The notes under the pieces: generated by a model
What the model was told of the DNA's origin: nothing
Databases searched by the model: none
Seen by the model: only the letters and a program-made list of their open reading frames with translations
NCBI RefSeq assembly: GCF_013359935.1
Contig: NZ_JABMCB010000170.1
Coordinates: forward strand, 1-64,000
DNA length: 64,000 nucleotides
Source: Paenibacillus xylanilyticus
GTDB taxonomy: Bacteria; Bacillota; Bacilli; Paenibacillales; Paenibacillaceae
Reading direction: 5' to 3'
Part shown: positions 35,469-44,506 of the stretch, in pieces
Layout of the letters: each line of letters starts with the position of its first letter
How positions within the stretch are numbered: position 1 is the first letter of the stretch
Translations under genes and position numbers: made by a program

Positions 35469-36389
35469 ATGAGCAACATGCATCGCATTCACTGGTTTGA
35501 CGAGCAGATTCGAAACGGACATTTTCCGAACAGCAGCTGGCTTGCCCGTGAATTCGAAATATCCCGGCGTCAGGCACAGCGTGATATTGAATATATGGCT
35601 ATCTCCCTACGTGCCCCCTTAGTATATATTGCAAAGTATCGGGGGTATTGTTACGAGAATCAGACCTATCGACTACCCCATTTATATATGACCGAAGAAG
35701 AACAACGAGTGCTTAAATATCTGGCTCATCGTTATCGCCATTATGATCACGAACAATCAGAAGTGGTGAAGCGTGTGTCTCATCTGCTGGAACGTTTTAC
35801 GCTGGAAGATCAGGAAACATGGAAGAGTCCACTTCCTGTATTCGCAGCACCTCCTAAGCAGCTTCAGCACTTTGAATTGCTGTCCCACGCCATAACAGAA
35901 TCACGTAAAGTACATATGCATTATAGGGATCACGCCGGGGAACGGCAATTTTCGTGGTGCCCATTAAAGATGATATCCCAGTACAACGCTGATTACGTCG
36001 TTGGCTATGAAACAGATCCTGTTCAGCAAACAGCCATCCGTCTGGAGGGCATCATTCATGTGCGGATTACGAATGAGACATTTGAGTGCAGATCAGATTC
36101 ATTGTTGGGTGGGTGGGAAGAACCACTGCCTGTTCGTAAACCGTTTGTAGCTGAGATCCGACTAAAGGAAGTGCAGCAAACAGAGCTATGGCAAGGGTAT
36201 CGAATTCGAGCAAGGCAAGATCAGATTCATTCCGTTGAGTTTTATGACACGGATGCTTTCCTGCAGCATTTGTTTGTTAACGAGTGGGAGGAACTGTTAT
36301 CTCCTGGGTGGCTCAAACGCAAGCTTCAGCAAAGTGCAGAAAGAATGATGGACAGACTTGCCATGCCAAGTAAAGCGAATGTGGAGTAG
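35469..36389 (+). CDS. WYL-domain transcriptional regulator
   Basis: A 306-aa YafY-like protein. The N-terminal winged helix has NSSWLAREFEISRRQAQRDI and YRGYCYENQTYRLP; the WYL domain spans about 140-230 (VHMHYRDHAGERQFSWCPLK, YNADYVVGYETD); a WCX segment follows. The canonical W-Y-L is diverged here. The ATG at 35469 follows aggggg. It heads a likely operon with two paralogous C39-like proteins (28 and 19 bases between genes). Confidence 0.8.
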   Translation: MSNMHRIHWFDEQIRNGHFPNSSWLAREFEISRRQAQRDIEYMAISLRAPLVYIAKYRGYCYENQTYRLPHLYMTEEEQRVLKYLAHRYRHYDHEQSEVVKRVSHLLERFTLEDQETWKSPLPVFAAPPKQLQHFELLSHAITESRKVHMHYRDHAGERQFSWCPLKMISQYNADYVVGYETDPVQQTAIRLEGIIHVRITNETFECRSDSLLGGWEEPLPVRKPFVAEIRLKEVQQTELWQGYRIRARQDQIHSVEFYDTDAFLQHLFVNEWEELLSPGWLKRKLQQSAERMMDRLAMPSKANVE

Positions 36390-36417
36390 ACCAACACCTT
36401 AGAAAGGAGAGATTCCT

Positions 36418-37416
36418 TTGGCTGAAGTATGGTTGGATAATCTAATGGTCAAGCGGGAGTCCAAATCGTATGTGGATAGCCTGTATGCTATATTGACCCA
36501 CACGGGTCAGTTTCAGGGTACCAAGTATGTACTCGCCGGATATACGGGCATGGCTTTCAAACTTTCGGTGCATCGCAGGTTACTTCCCATGTCGGTTACA
36601 ACGTACGGACAATGGGGCGAAGCACATCGACCCGGAATCGATAACTTGGGAATATTCACGATTTGGGATGGGGGACGTACACGCCATGCCACATTCGAAT
36701 ATTACCAGCGGGAGGCAGTCAATTGGGTTAAACGCAGTCTTGATGAGGGCAAAGGGGTGATCTACTGGATTCCTGAATTCGGTGTCATCCATGGATATGA
36801 TGACGCTGATCGCATCTTTTATGTACAAGACGGGTGGAATAAGGAACCGCAAATTTTGCTGTATGACAACTTCGGTCTAAACTTCACGGGGTTCTGGTAT
36901 TGTCAGGTTTTTGGTGAGCAGGTCCGTATCTCCGAAAAGGATATGTTATTGGAATCCTTACGACTCGCGATTGAGGATTGGGATATTCCGTATCGTCTGC
37001 TCCCTGATCGAAATATTGCTTCCGGGAGAATGGCATATGATGTGTGGGTGCATGCCCTTCAGAGTGGGGATTACGATGAATCCGGTGCAGCTTATCTATT
37101 GGAATCCTACTGTCAGTCCCGGACTGAAATTCACATGTATATGCAGGATTTCCGAGGAATATGGAACGAACTAGATCAGGCCTGCGCTTGCTATGACCAG
37201 CTTGGAACGTTAATTCACCGGATGAAGGGATGCATGGTTCAGCAGGATAACAGAAGGATGCTGCGGCCAGATGCAGTAGACGAACTGATACAGGATCTAT
37301 TAAAGGCGAAAGAACTGGAGGAGCAGGCGATCCATTATTTTCGCATAATATCCCTAAAGTTTCCTGATCGTAAACGTTCTACTGTGCCACGCTGGGGGGC
37401 GCACTCGGCAAGATAG
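36418..37416 (+). CDS. C39-fold-like protein, possibly BtrH-related (paralogue 1)
   Basis: A 332-aa protein with no clear signal peptide. The N-terminal half resembles the papain-like C39/BtrH N-terminal fold: an initial SYVDSLYAILTH helix, and later EFGVIHGYDDADRIFYVQD, where C39 proteins have their His-Asp part. No cysteine stands where the nucleophile is expected, so peptidase activity is doubtful. The C-terminal half is helical (SGRMAYDVWVHALQSGDYDE) and shared with the next gene. It starts with TTG at 36418 after aaaggag. The BtrH comparison is from memory; function is unknown. Confidence 0.55.
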   Translation: MAEVWLDNLMVKRESKSYVDSLYAILTHTGQFQGTKYVLAGYTGMAFKLSVHRRLLPMSVTTYGQWGEAHRPGIDNLGIFTIWDGGRTRHATFEYYQREAVNWVKRSLDEGKGVIYWIPEFGVIHGYDDADRIFYVQDGWNKEPQILLYDNFGLNFTGFWYCQVFGEQVRISEKDMLLESLRLAIEDWDIPYRLLPDRNIASGRMAYDVWVHALQSGDYDESGAAYLLESYCQSRTEIHMYMQDFRGIWNELDQACACYDQLGTLIHRMKGCMVQQDNRRMLRPDAVDELIQDLLKAKELEEQAIHYFRIISLKFPDRKRSTVPRWGAHSAR

Positions 37417-37435
37417 GAAGAGGGAGGGACGGAAG

Positions 37436-38452
37436 ATGGCAAACCGAGAACTGCTGGATTTGATTCAATCCCCATATGCTCAGTACTCTGCGGGTGAACA
37501 CGCATCTTGGCATGGTATGGGTTCATATACAGATGTGATGTATCGCATTTTAGTGCACAAACAGTGGACGGATTTTCCACGTCACATGATTGCGGGCATG
37601 ACAGCAAGTGGATTTCGATTGGTGGTGGATCAGCACCTAACTACAGAATCAATCTCGGCGTACAACTGGATGGCAGAGAATTTTGTAGCGGCTGATTTTA
37701 TTGGTGTGACGGCGAGTCAGGCAGCTGGATTTTCGTTCGAACCGACCTTTCCGTTGTATCAGAAGCAGGCTGTGCTGGATATTAAGGCATCCATTGACCG
37801 TGGTGTGGGAGCCATCTTGTGGCATGATCAATTTGTTGTTTGTGTTGGGTATGATGATCTGGAGAAGGTACTGTACATCTGTGAAAGTGAAGGGCGTGAA
37901 GTCTCTCGTTTGCCGTATGATTCTTTTGGACAAAACAGTACGCCCTATTGGTACTATCAGGTGCTCGAATCCCATCAAACCGTGGATATGTGGGAGGTCT
38001 GCAAGGAATCGTTGATTCAGGCTGTGTACAAATGGGAGACCCATGATTATATGCTGCCGCCCCGGGATTACACCTGTGGAGCTGCTGCATATTCGACCAT
38101 TGCTGCGGTCCTGCAATCTGGAGTTTATGACACCGATCAAGCTGCCATCGTTCTTCGATATTACGCCAAATCAAGACAGGATATCGCTTCCTATGTCACA
38201 GGGCTTGGGCACCTGTCGGATCAGATGGTTCATGTCATGCGGGAGTATGTGTCCCTGTCAGATCTTTATTCAGAGATAATTGAAATGTTGGAGCATTCAA
38301 TCTGGTGGAATACTAAGGAACCTGGATGTGTGCAGCGGGTGATAGCGCTTATCCATCAAGCAAAAGAAACGGAACAACGCGCCATTGATGCGATTAAGCA
38401 TGCATTTCCAGAAACGATTGGCAATCGCTTTGAGGATATCGGACTGAGATAA
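37436..38452 (+). CDS. C39-fold-like protein, possibly BtrH-related (paralogue 2)
   Basis: A 338-aa paralogue of the preceding gene. It shares the order SYTDVMYRILVH, MIAGMTASGFRLVV, HDQFVVCVGYDDLEKVLYIC and the helical block YTCGAAAYSTIAAVLQSGVY. In the second His-Asp region the histidine is replaced by valine, so this copy is even less likely to be catalytic. The tandem copies differ enough to be old duplicates. The ATG follows gggaggg at 7 bases. The WYL gene upstream probably regulates both. Confidence 0.55.
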   Translation: MANRELLDLIQSPYAQYSAGEHASWHGMGSYTDVMYRILVHKQWTDFPRHMIAGMTASGFRLVVDQHLTTESISAYNWMAENFVAADFIGVTASQAAGFSFEPTFPLYQKQAVLDIKASIDRGVGAILWHDQFVVCVGYDDLEKVLYICESEGREVSRLPYDSFGQNSTPYWYYQVLESHQTVDMWEVCKESLIQAVYKWETHDYMLPPRDYTCGAAAYSTIAAVLQSGVYDTDQAAIVLRYYAKSRQDIASYVTGLGHLSDQMVHVMREYVSLSDLYSEIIEMLEHSIWWNTKEPGCVQRVIALIHQAKETEQRAIDAIKHAFPETIGNRFEDIGLR

Positions 38453-38491
38453 GCCTGAACACTGTGGAGGGGAAATTCATACAGAAGTAAA

Positions 38492-38530
38492 AAAACCGGA
38501 GAAGGCTGAATGCAGCCTATCCGGTTTTAT
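38492..38530. terminator. Bidirectional terminator
   Basis: The stem aaaaccgga / tccggtttt contains a second stem aggctg / cagcct. Confidence 0.82.
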
Positions 38531-38689
38531 TTGTATTGTTATAGAATTACACATACTTATTTCAGCCTCTACAAGAAAAAATATACAAATTTTAAATTTG
38601 GGGTAATCGGCAGCCCCCTTTGTTCCGAATATTATAATAGATGGTCTTTTTTGGGTGATGGATATTGAAGGACAACAGGGGGCGGGAGT

Positions 38690-38893
38690 ATGGTGCACAA
38701 TCCGGAAACCATTCAGGAATGTATCGAAAAGGCACGGCAGAGGCTCTACCAGATTGCAAATACACATGCAGAATTGTGGCATCCGGAGGTCATTCGTCAA
38801 TCGATGGTTCTGGATGAGTTAATTAATGAATATAACAAGGCCATTCGCATACACGGCAAAACAACCCGAGACGAAAGCCCCGGGATAAGATGA
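38690..38893 (+). CDS. Spo0E-family phosphatase of Spo0A~P
   Basis: A 67-aa protein with the Spo0E signature S-x-x-L-D (Ser38 to Asp42 in QSMVLDELINEYNK), preceded by a helix (IQECIEKARQRLYQIANTH). Family members form helical hairpins that dephosphorylate Spo0A~P and delay sporulation. The ATG is preceded by ggcgggag. It stands alone between the paralogue operon and the divergent sugar ABC genes. Confidence 0.87.
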   Translation: MVHNPETIQECIEKARQRLYQIANTHAELWHPEVIRQSMVLDELINEYNKAIRIHGKTTRDESPGIR

Positions 38894-38915
38894 TGCGGAA
38901 TATTCCGCGTTCGTT

Positions 38916-39794
38916 CTATTCTTTTACCGCCCCAAGCACAATCCCCTTGACGAAGAAACGCTGCAGGAACGGATACACGAGCAGAATCGGCAGAGCGCCG
39001 ATGAAAATCTGTGCGGCATTGACCGTACGCTGTGACATGTTCTGAAGCTGCGTAGCATCCACGTTCATATTGGAGAAGTCCTGCTGGACGATAATGGTCT
39101 GCATCAACGTAGCCAGTGGATATTTGGAAGCATCATTCATGTAGATCAGCCCGTCAAACCAGGAGTTCCATTGTCCTACCATCGTGAATAGCGAGATTGT
39201 TGCAATCGCAGGCATGGACACAGGCAGATAGATTCGAAACAGAGTTGTGATATGGTTAGCACCATCAATGAAAGCCGCCTCTTCCAGCTCTTTCGGAACG
39301 TTACGGAAGAAGTTCATCATAAGAATCAGGTTCCAGACCGCCACTGCTCCCGGCAGAATCAGTGCCCACAGCGTATTGATCAGCCCGAGCTTTTGAATCA
39401 AAATGTAGGACGGAATCAGCCCGCCGCTGAACAGCATCGTGAATATGAAAAACCAGGCATACATAGAACGTCCCTTAAAATGAAGACTCTCCTTCGATAA
39501 AGGATAGGCAGTCAGAATAACCAGCACCATGCTGAGCAGTGTGCCCAGAACGGTACGCTGGACCGAGATCCAGAGCGCACTCAGGAAATTGCTGTTACCA
39601 AACGTTTTGGTATAGGCATCTACCGTAAAATCAATCGGCCACAGTGTGACGAGATTGGCAGAGGCGGCTGCCTTGCCGCTGAACGAGACCGCCAGAATAT
39701 GAACAAGCGGCAGCACACAGAGCAGCGAAACGGCTGCAATGAAGAACAGGTTAAAGCCGTTAAATATCCGATATCCGGTTGTTTTGTGATACAC
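38916..39794 (-). CDS. Carbohydrate ABC transporter permease (LplC/YtcP type)
   Basis: A 292-aa inner-membrane permease with about six segments and the EAA coupling loop EAAFIDGANHITTLFRIYLP. It starts with GTG at 39794 after aaggggg. It follows its LplB-type partner by 34 bases. No ATPase is encoded nearby, as is usual for this class, which shares a general MsmX-type ATPase. Confidence 0.9.
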   Translation of the reverse strand: MYHKTTGYRIFNGFNLFFIAAVSLLCVLPLVHILAVSFSGKAAASANLVTLWPIDFTVDAYTKTFGNSNFLSALWISVQRTVLGTLLSMVLVILTAYPLSKESLHFKGRSMYAWFFIFTMLFSGGLIPSYILIQKLGLINTLWALILPGAVAVWNLILMMNFFRNVPKELEEAAFIDGANHITTLFRIYLPVSMPAIATISLFTMVGQWNSWFDGLIYMNDASKYPLATLMQTIIVQQDFSNMNVDATQLQNMSQRTVNAAQIFIGALPILLVYPFLQRFFVKGIVLGAVKE

Positions 39795-39828
39795 CTTGAT
39801 TCCCCCTTAATGCAGTATGCTAAACCCC

Positions 39829-40794
39829 TTAGAAAATGCGGTAATTGGCGATTTTGTAAGCCATCCGGTAGGCAGTAATGACCAGGAACATCGCGACAAA
39901 AGACTTGAATAATCCAACGGCCGTTGCGAAGCTCATTTTGCCATTCAGAATACCCATCCGGTACACAAACGTATCGATAATATCGCCTTTCTCATACACG
40001 AGCGGATTGTACAGATTGAAGATCTGGTCAAATCCTGCATTCAGAATATTACCAAGGGAAAGTGTGCCCACCACGATAATCATCGGCACCAGGGCAGGCA
40101 GTGTAATGTGCAGCGTCTGTTTAAGTCGTGTTGCCCCATCCACTTCGGAAGCTTCATACAGAGCCGGATTAATCCCCGCCAGTGCTGCCAGAAATACGAT
40201 CGTGCCAAATCCAAATTCCTTCCATACATCACTGATGACTACCGTTACCCGGAACCAGTCGCCATCTCCGAGAAAGAAGATCGGTTCAATCCCGGCAGCC
40301 GCCAGCACCTGATTCACCAGTCCGCCCTCGGGTGAGAGCATGTCGAGCAGAATGCCGCCAAGTACAACCCAGGACAGGAAGTGGGGCAGGTACACCAGAG
40401 TCTGTGAAAAACGTTTAAATGTAGAGTTCCGTACCTCATTCAGCAAAATGGCGAACACGACCGGGGCCACCAGGCCGGCCACAATTTTCATCGAAGCGAT
40501 GAGTACGGTGTTCCAGATCACCTGTACACTATCCGGATACTCGAACATGAACCGGAAGTTATCCCATCCCACCCATTTGGAGCCAGTGAATCCCAGCCAC
40601 GGTTTAAAATCCTGAAAAGCAATAATAATGCCCCCCATAGGCACATAGGCGAACAGCAATGTGAGCAGTACAGCAGGCAGCAGCATCAAATGCAGCGGCC
40701 ATGTACGTTTGAAGTTCCAGCGGGTGCGTTTGCGTGGATGATGTATCGCCTGCCGCACCGGCGTGTTGGTTGTTAACGGTTGTTCCATAGCCAT
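39829..40794 (-). CDS. Carbohydrate ABC transporter permease (LplB/YteP type)
   Basis: A 321-aa permease with a basic cytoplasmic N-terminus, six membrane segments and the coupling loop EASEVDGATRLKQTLHITLP. The ATG at 40794 follows aaaggaggg; upstream in-frame codons are unsupported. It is first gene of a two-permease operon divergent from the YesM/YesN system and the large binding lipoprotein, together forming one uptake unit for a complex-polysaccharide oligosaccharide. The exact sugar is unknown. Confidence 0.9.
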   Translation of the reverse strand: MAMEQPLTTNTPVRQAIHHPRKRTRWNFKRTWPLHLMLLPAVLLTLLFAYVPMGGIIIAFQDFKPWLGFTGSKWVGWDNFRFMFEYPDSVQVIWNTVLIASMKIVAGLVAPVVFAILLNEVRNSTFKRFSQTLVYLPHFLSWVVLGGILLDMLSPEGGLVNQVLAAAGIEPIFFLGDGDWFRVTVVISDVWKEFGFGTIVFLAALAGINPALYEASEVDGATRLKQTLHITLPALVPMIIVVGTLSLGNILNAGFDQIFNLYNPLVYEKGDIIDTFVYRMGILNGKMSFATAVGLFKSFVAMFLVITAYRMAYKIANYRIF

Positions 40795-40901
40795 CAGGGT
40801 CCCTCCTTTATCTCGTCCAGCCTCTGCATCGTGAGGCATCTCAGCCTCTGCAAAAAGTGGAGCAACTGAATTATAGCAACGGAAAAAGGCGGCCTATAGA
40901 C

Positions 40902-40923
40902 CAACATTTCAAGGCGAATGTTG
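40902..40923. promoter_or_regulatory. Inverted repeat in the permease/YesM divergent region
   Basis: CAACATT-N8-AATGTTG lies between the permease operon and the sensor kinase. It may be a site for the YesN-type regulator. Confidence 0.35.
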
Positions 40924-41040
40924 ATTTATTAACCTGTTGAAGCAAACGATGATTACAAAATCAATATAGATATGAAAGGGTTTTCAATATAAAATAGGAC
41001 TTCGGTAACATTTGATACTATTTCGGGACAGGGTGAAACA

Positions 41041-42801
41041 ATGAAATTCACAGTATTTGCGAAAACGGTTATTCTGCTCATCTGTCTGCTGGTGCCAATC
41101 TTGCTGCTCTATACATACGCCAACCAGGCAAATGTGGACATGGTGGTGGAGGAGAAACAGCAGTCGAGCTTGAATCAGTTCAATTATTTCAGTTCCCAGG
41201 TAGATAAAAATATTGAGCAGCTCTCGCTCTACGGGCTTACCCTCCTCAGGGACCCCAGCATATTACACTACCGTTACATGACGGAAACGACGAGCCAGTA
41301 TGAAAAGAACAGCATTTATCTGGATATTCTCGACAAATTATCGTTGTACCAGTCTACCAGCCGCTGGAAGAACGATATTACAATCCTGCTTCCGCAGGCA
41401 GAGCTTGTGTTATCCACCAAGGCAAGCCGCACCGTCTTTAATGAAAATATGCTGAAGTTTCCCCAGCCTGGACAATGGCAGCTGGAAGACGGGAGTTTTA
41501 CCTTTTTCTTCACGGATAACTATGAGTGGAGTGCCAAACCCGTAACAACGGGTGTTCGAACCGTAATGGAGATTAATTTTGATCCGATGAATATTGTAGC
41601 CATGCTGGACGACTTCAAGGAGGCGCAGGGAGGAGATCCTTTTCTGTTTGTGCCGGGCAATGAACCCTTATTAAACCGCAGTGCGGACCCCGAGTTGGTG
41701 AAAGCCATTATGGAGGAGATGCCTTTGGACGGACTGGGCAGTGAGGGCAACCATCAGCTGGAGGCGGGTGGCAAGCAGTATCTGGTCAGCTATGTTCGCT
41801 CCAAACAGCTTCATGGCGTCTATGTGAACCCCGTTGTGCTGGATGATCTGCTCACCCCGATGGACAAGAGCCGGAACATGTTTATTACGTCCATTCTGCT
41901 GCTGCTGGTTCTAAGCATTGGGGCGGCACTTCTGCTCTACCGTAAAGTCCAGATTCCGATCTATCGCCTGATGCAGGGGCTGCAGCAGATTCGCAAGGGC
42001 CAGCTGTCGACCCGGATTCCGGTGGATCATTCACGTGATGAATTCGCGTATCTGACCCAGAGCTTCAACCATATGGCGGAACAAATTCAGGAACTGATCG
42101 AGAAGGTATATGAGGAACGAATTCGTTCACGGGAAGCAACGCTTAAGCATTTGCAGTCACAGATTAATCCTCACTTCCTGTACAACTGCCTCTTTTATAT
42201 TAAAAATATGACCCAGCTCGGCCATTCGAAAGCCGTAATTGCGATGTCGCTGAGTCTTGGTGACTACTACCGGTACATCACCCGGGATGAGAATGACATG
42301 ACGTCAGTGGAAGGGGAGATTCGGCTGCTCGACAATTATTTGTCCATTCAACAGATGCGGACCAACCGTTTATCCTATGAAATTGCCGTTCCGCAGGAGA
42401 TGATGCAGCAGCAGATCCCAAGACTACTCATTCAGCCGATTGTGGAGAACGCCGTAATTCACGGTATTGAGCCGAGTGAGGGCAGCGGTCATGTCGTGGT
42501 GACGGGGATGTCGGCAAAGGAGCGGATCAATGGCAAACAGCTTATACGATACAGTCTGTTTGTAGATAACGATGGTGTTACGTTGACACCTGAAGAAATT
42601 GCAGAATTGGAACGAGAGGTCAATGAGCCTATGGGCGAGGAGATCGGCACGGGCACCTGGAACGTACATCAGCGTCTTGTTACGCGATATGGGCATTCAT
42701 CGGGGCTTCATTTTGCAGCGATTCCTTACGGGGGACTTAGTGTGGAAATACGATGGTTTGAGGAGGAACAGTCTCATGATGAATCTGATGGTCGTGGATG
42801 A
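41041..42801 (+). CDS. YesM-type sensor histidine kinase
   Basis: A 586-aa kinase. Membrane helices at about 7-26 and 283-300 flank a large extracellular sensor; HAMP follows (about 300-355). The His_kinase domain has LQSQINPHFLYNCLFYIKN with phospho-acceptor His378. The HATPase domain has IPRLLIQPIVENAVIHGIEP. YesM kinases detect extracellular sugars or the loaded binding protein. The gene overlaps the response regulator by 26 bases. Confidence 0.92.
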   Translation: MKFTVFAKTVILLICLLVPILLLYTYANQANVDMVVEEKQQSSLNQFNYFSSQVDKNIEQLSLYGLTLLRDPSILHYRYMTETTSQYEKNSIYLDILDKLSLYQSTSRWKNDITILLPQAELVLSTKASRTVFNENMLKFPQPGQWQLEDGSFTFFFTDNYEWSAKPVTTGVRTVMEINFDPMNIVAMLDDFKEAQGGDPFLFVPGNEPLLNRSADPELVKAIMEEMPLDGLGSEGNHQLEAGGKQYLVSYVRSKQLHGVYVNPVVLDDLLTPMDKSRNMFITSILLLLVLSIGAALLLYRKVQIPIYRLMQGLQQIRKGQLSTRIPVDHSRDEFAYLTQSFNHMAEQIQELIEKVYEERIRSREATLKHLQSQINPHFLYNCLFYIKNMTQLGHSKAVIAMSLSLGDYYRYITRDENDMTSVEGEIRLLDNYLSIQQMRTNRLSYEIAVPQEMMQQQIPRLLIQPIVENAVIHGIEPSEGSGHVVVTGMSAKERINGKQLIRYSLFVDNDGVTLTPEEIAELEREVNEPMGEEIGTGTWNVHQRLVTRYGHSSGLHFAAIPYGGLSVEIRWFEEEQSHDESDGRG

Positions 42802-44368
42802 TGAACATTCGGCGGTGGAGTCTATCGCATCCTCCATTGCTTGGAGAGAATATGGAATTGGTCAGGTATACAAGGCGTATTCGGTCAAGGAAGCTTTGCA
42901 GCAGATGGCTTCACATCAGGTCCATATTATCATTACGGATATCCGCATGCCGGGTTTGTCGGGGCTTGATCTGGTGAGTCATATTCGGCAAAAGTGGGAG
43001 CGGACCAAATGCATTATTTTATCGGGTCATGCCTCTTTTGATTATGCGAAGCAGGCACTGAAGCATGGAACGGTAAGTTACCTGCTTAAGCCGGTACGGG
43101 ATGAGGAACTGATCGAAGCCGTGCAGCAGGCCTCTGTACAGATCCGACTGGAAGGAGAGAAACAGCAGCTGCACCAGCGCGCAATGTATTCGGTAAGGGA
43201 ACATCTGCCGGAAAAACGGGCGGAATTAATGAAGGATGTGCTGCTCGGCCGCAAATTTGCCGAAGACGAACTCGTGAGCAAGCTGGAACAATTGGAGATC
43301 GGCTTCCGCCCCCAGGATAAAATGCAGCTTCTGCTCATCCGCTATGATGACCCGCAGCCAACCCACAAGGCATTCCGATTAATGAAATATGCCATTTCCA
43401 ATGTGGTGGAAGAAATCTTCAGCAGCAGCTACCATCTCTGCCATACCGATGATGCATATGATGATCTGGTGTTCATGGCCTGTCCGAAACAGGCACAGTC
43501 CGATCCCGAATTGCTGCTGAGCCGGCTTGGCGAACGATTAATTCACAGTGTGAAACAGTACTTGAATGCCACCATCTCACTGTCGGTCAGTCGGACTGGT
43601 CGTTTTCCGCACCAGGTTCCGCAGCTGTATCATCAGGCCGTAAGTGCCCTGCGGAAGCAGGCTGAAGCAGGAAAAGGATTGCATCTTAATGCCGCTGCCA
43701 GCTCACATGGAGCTACATTGAAATCACTTGCGGCGCTGTATGAACCACCAAGCCTGACTACGCTGTTGGAAGCCGGGAGGATGGACGATGCCCATCACAA
43801 GATTGATCAGATATTTGCCGAGTTAGCGGACAGTGTGTTTCCGGAGCATGTTTACGTTGCCTTTCATTATCTGGCGGCTGCGTTCTCCTACATGGCTCAC
43901 CGGGAAGGCAAACAGCTAACGGATGTGCTTGGTGAACAGTATCAGCAGCTGCTGAAGGACGGTTATGGCGTATCGCTGCGCAGTCTGGAGGCATGGACCC
44001 GAAACGTCATGCATCAGTGGACAGAGCGTACCCAAGACTCGGGTCAAGAGAGTGGGTCTACCTTGATTCGGCAGGTACAGCACTGGATTGACCATCATCT
44101 GGGAGAAGACCTGTCCCTGCAGGTGATTGCGGGAGAGGTGCATCTGCATCCGGTGTATTTGTCCAAAATGTACAAACAGTCCACTGGTGAAGGAATCAGC
44201 GATTACATTATCCGTTCCAGAATGGAACGCGCCGTGCACTTGCTGAAGCATACCGGGATGAAGATCTATGAAGTCGGCCAGGAAGTGGGATATAACAACA
44301 CCCCCTACTTCATTCAGGTGTTCCGCAAACATTATGGCCTGACACCACAGGATTTTCGGAACGGTTAA
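42776..44368 (+). CDS. YesN-type AraC response regulator
   Basis: A 530-aa regulator. The receiver domain (about 1-120) has MVVDDEHSAVESIASSIAW, phospho-acceptor Asp in HIIITDIRMPGLSG and Lys in LLKPVRDEEL. A long middle helical region follows, and the C-terminal AraC domain (about 430-530) carries LSLQVIAGEVHLHPVYLSKM and MKIYEVGQEVGYNNTPYFIQ. The ATG at 42776 follows ggagga and overlaps the kinase gene. It probably activates both the binding-protein gene and the divergent permeases. Confidence 0.92.
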   Translation: MMNLMVVDDEHSAVESIASSIAWREYGIGQVYKAYSVKEALQQMASHQVHIIITDIRMPGLSGLDLVSHIRQKWERTKCIILSGHASFDYAKQALKHGTVSYLLKPVRDEELIEAVQQASVQIRLEGEKQQLHQRAMYSVREHLPEKRAELMKDVLLGRKFAEDELVSKLEQLEIGFRPQDKMQLLLIRYDDPQPTHKAFRLMKYAISNVVEEIFSSSYHLCHTDDAYDDLVFMACPKQAQSDPELLLSRLGERLIHSVKQYLNATISLSVSRTGRFPHQVPQLYHQAVSALRKQAEAGKGLHLNAAASSHGATLKSLAALYEPPSLTTLLEAGRMDDAHHKIDQIFAELADSVFPEHVYVAFHYLAAAFSYMAHREGKQLTDVLGEQYQQLLKDGYGVSLRSLEAWTRNVMHQWTERTQDSGQESGSTLIRQVQHWIDHHLGEDLSLQVIAGEVHLHPVYLSKMYKQSTGEGISDYIIRSRMERAVHLLKHTGMKIYEVGQEVGYNNTPYFIQVFRKHYGLTPQDFRNG

Positions 44369-44506
44369 CAAATCAATATGAACATTGAAATTGTGATATA
44401 TGTTTGCCTCCCCGGCTGCACTATCCTTTTCATGTAAGGTGCATTAAGCATTGAATGATGCAAAATGCAGAAGGGTATTCAAAGTTACCTGAGGAGGGGT
44501 TTGTTC

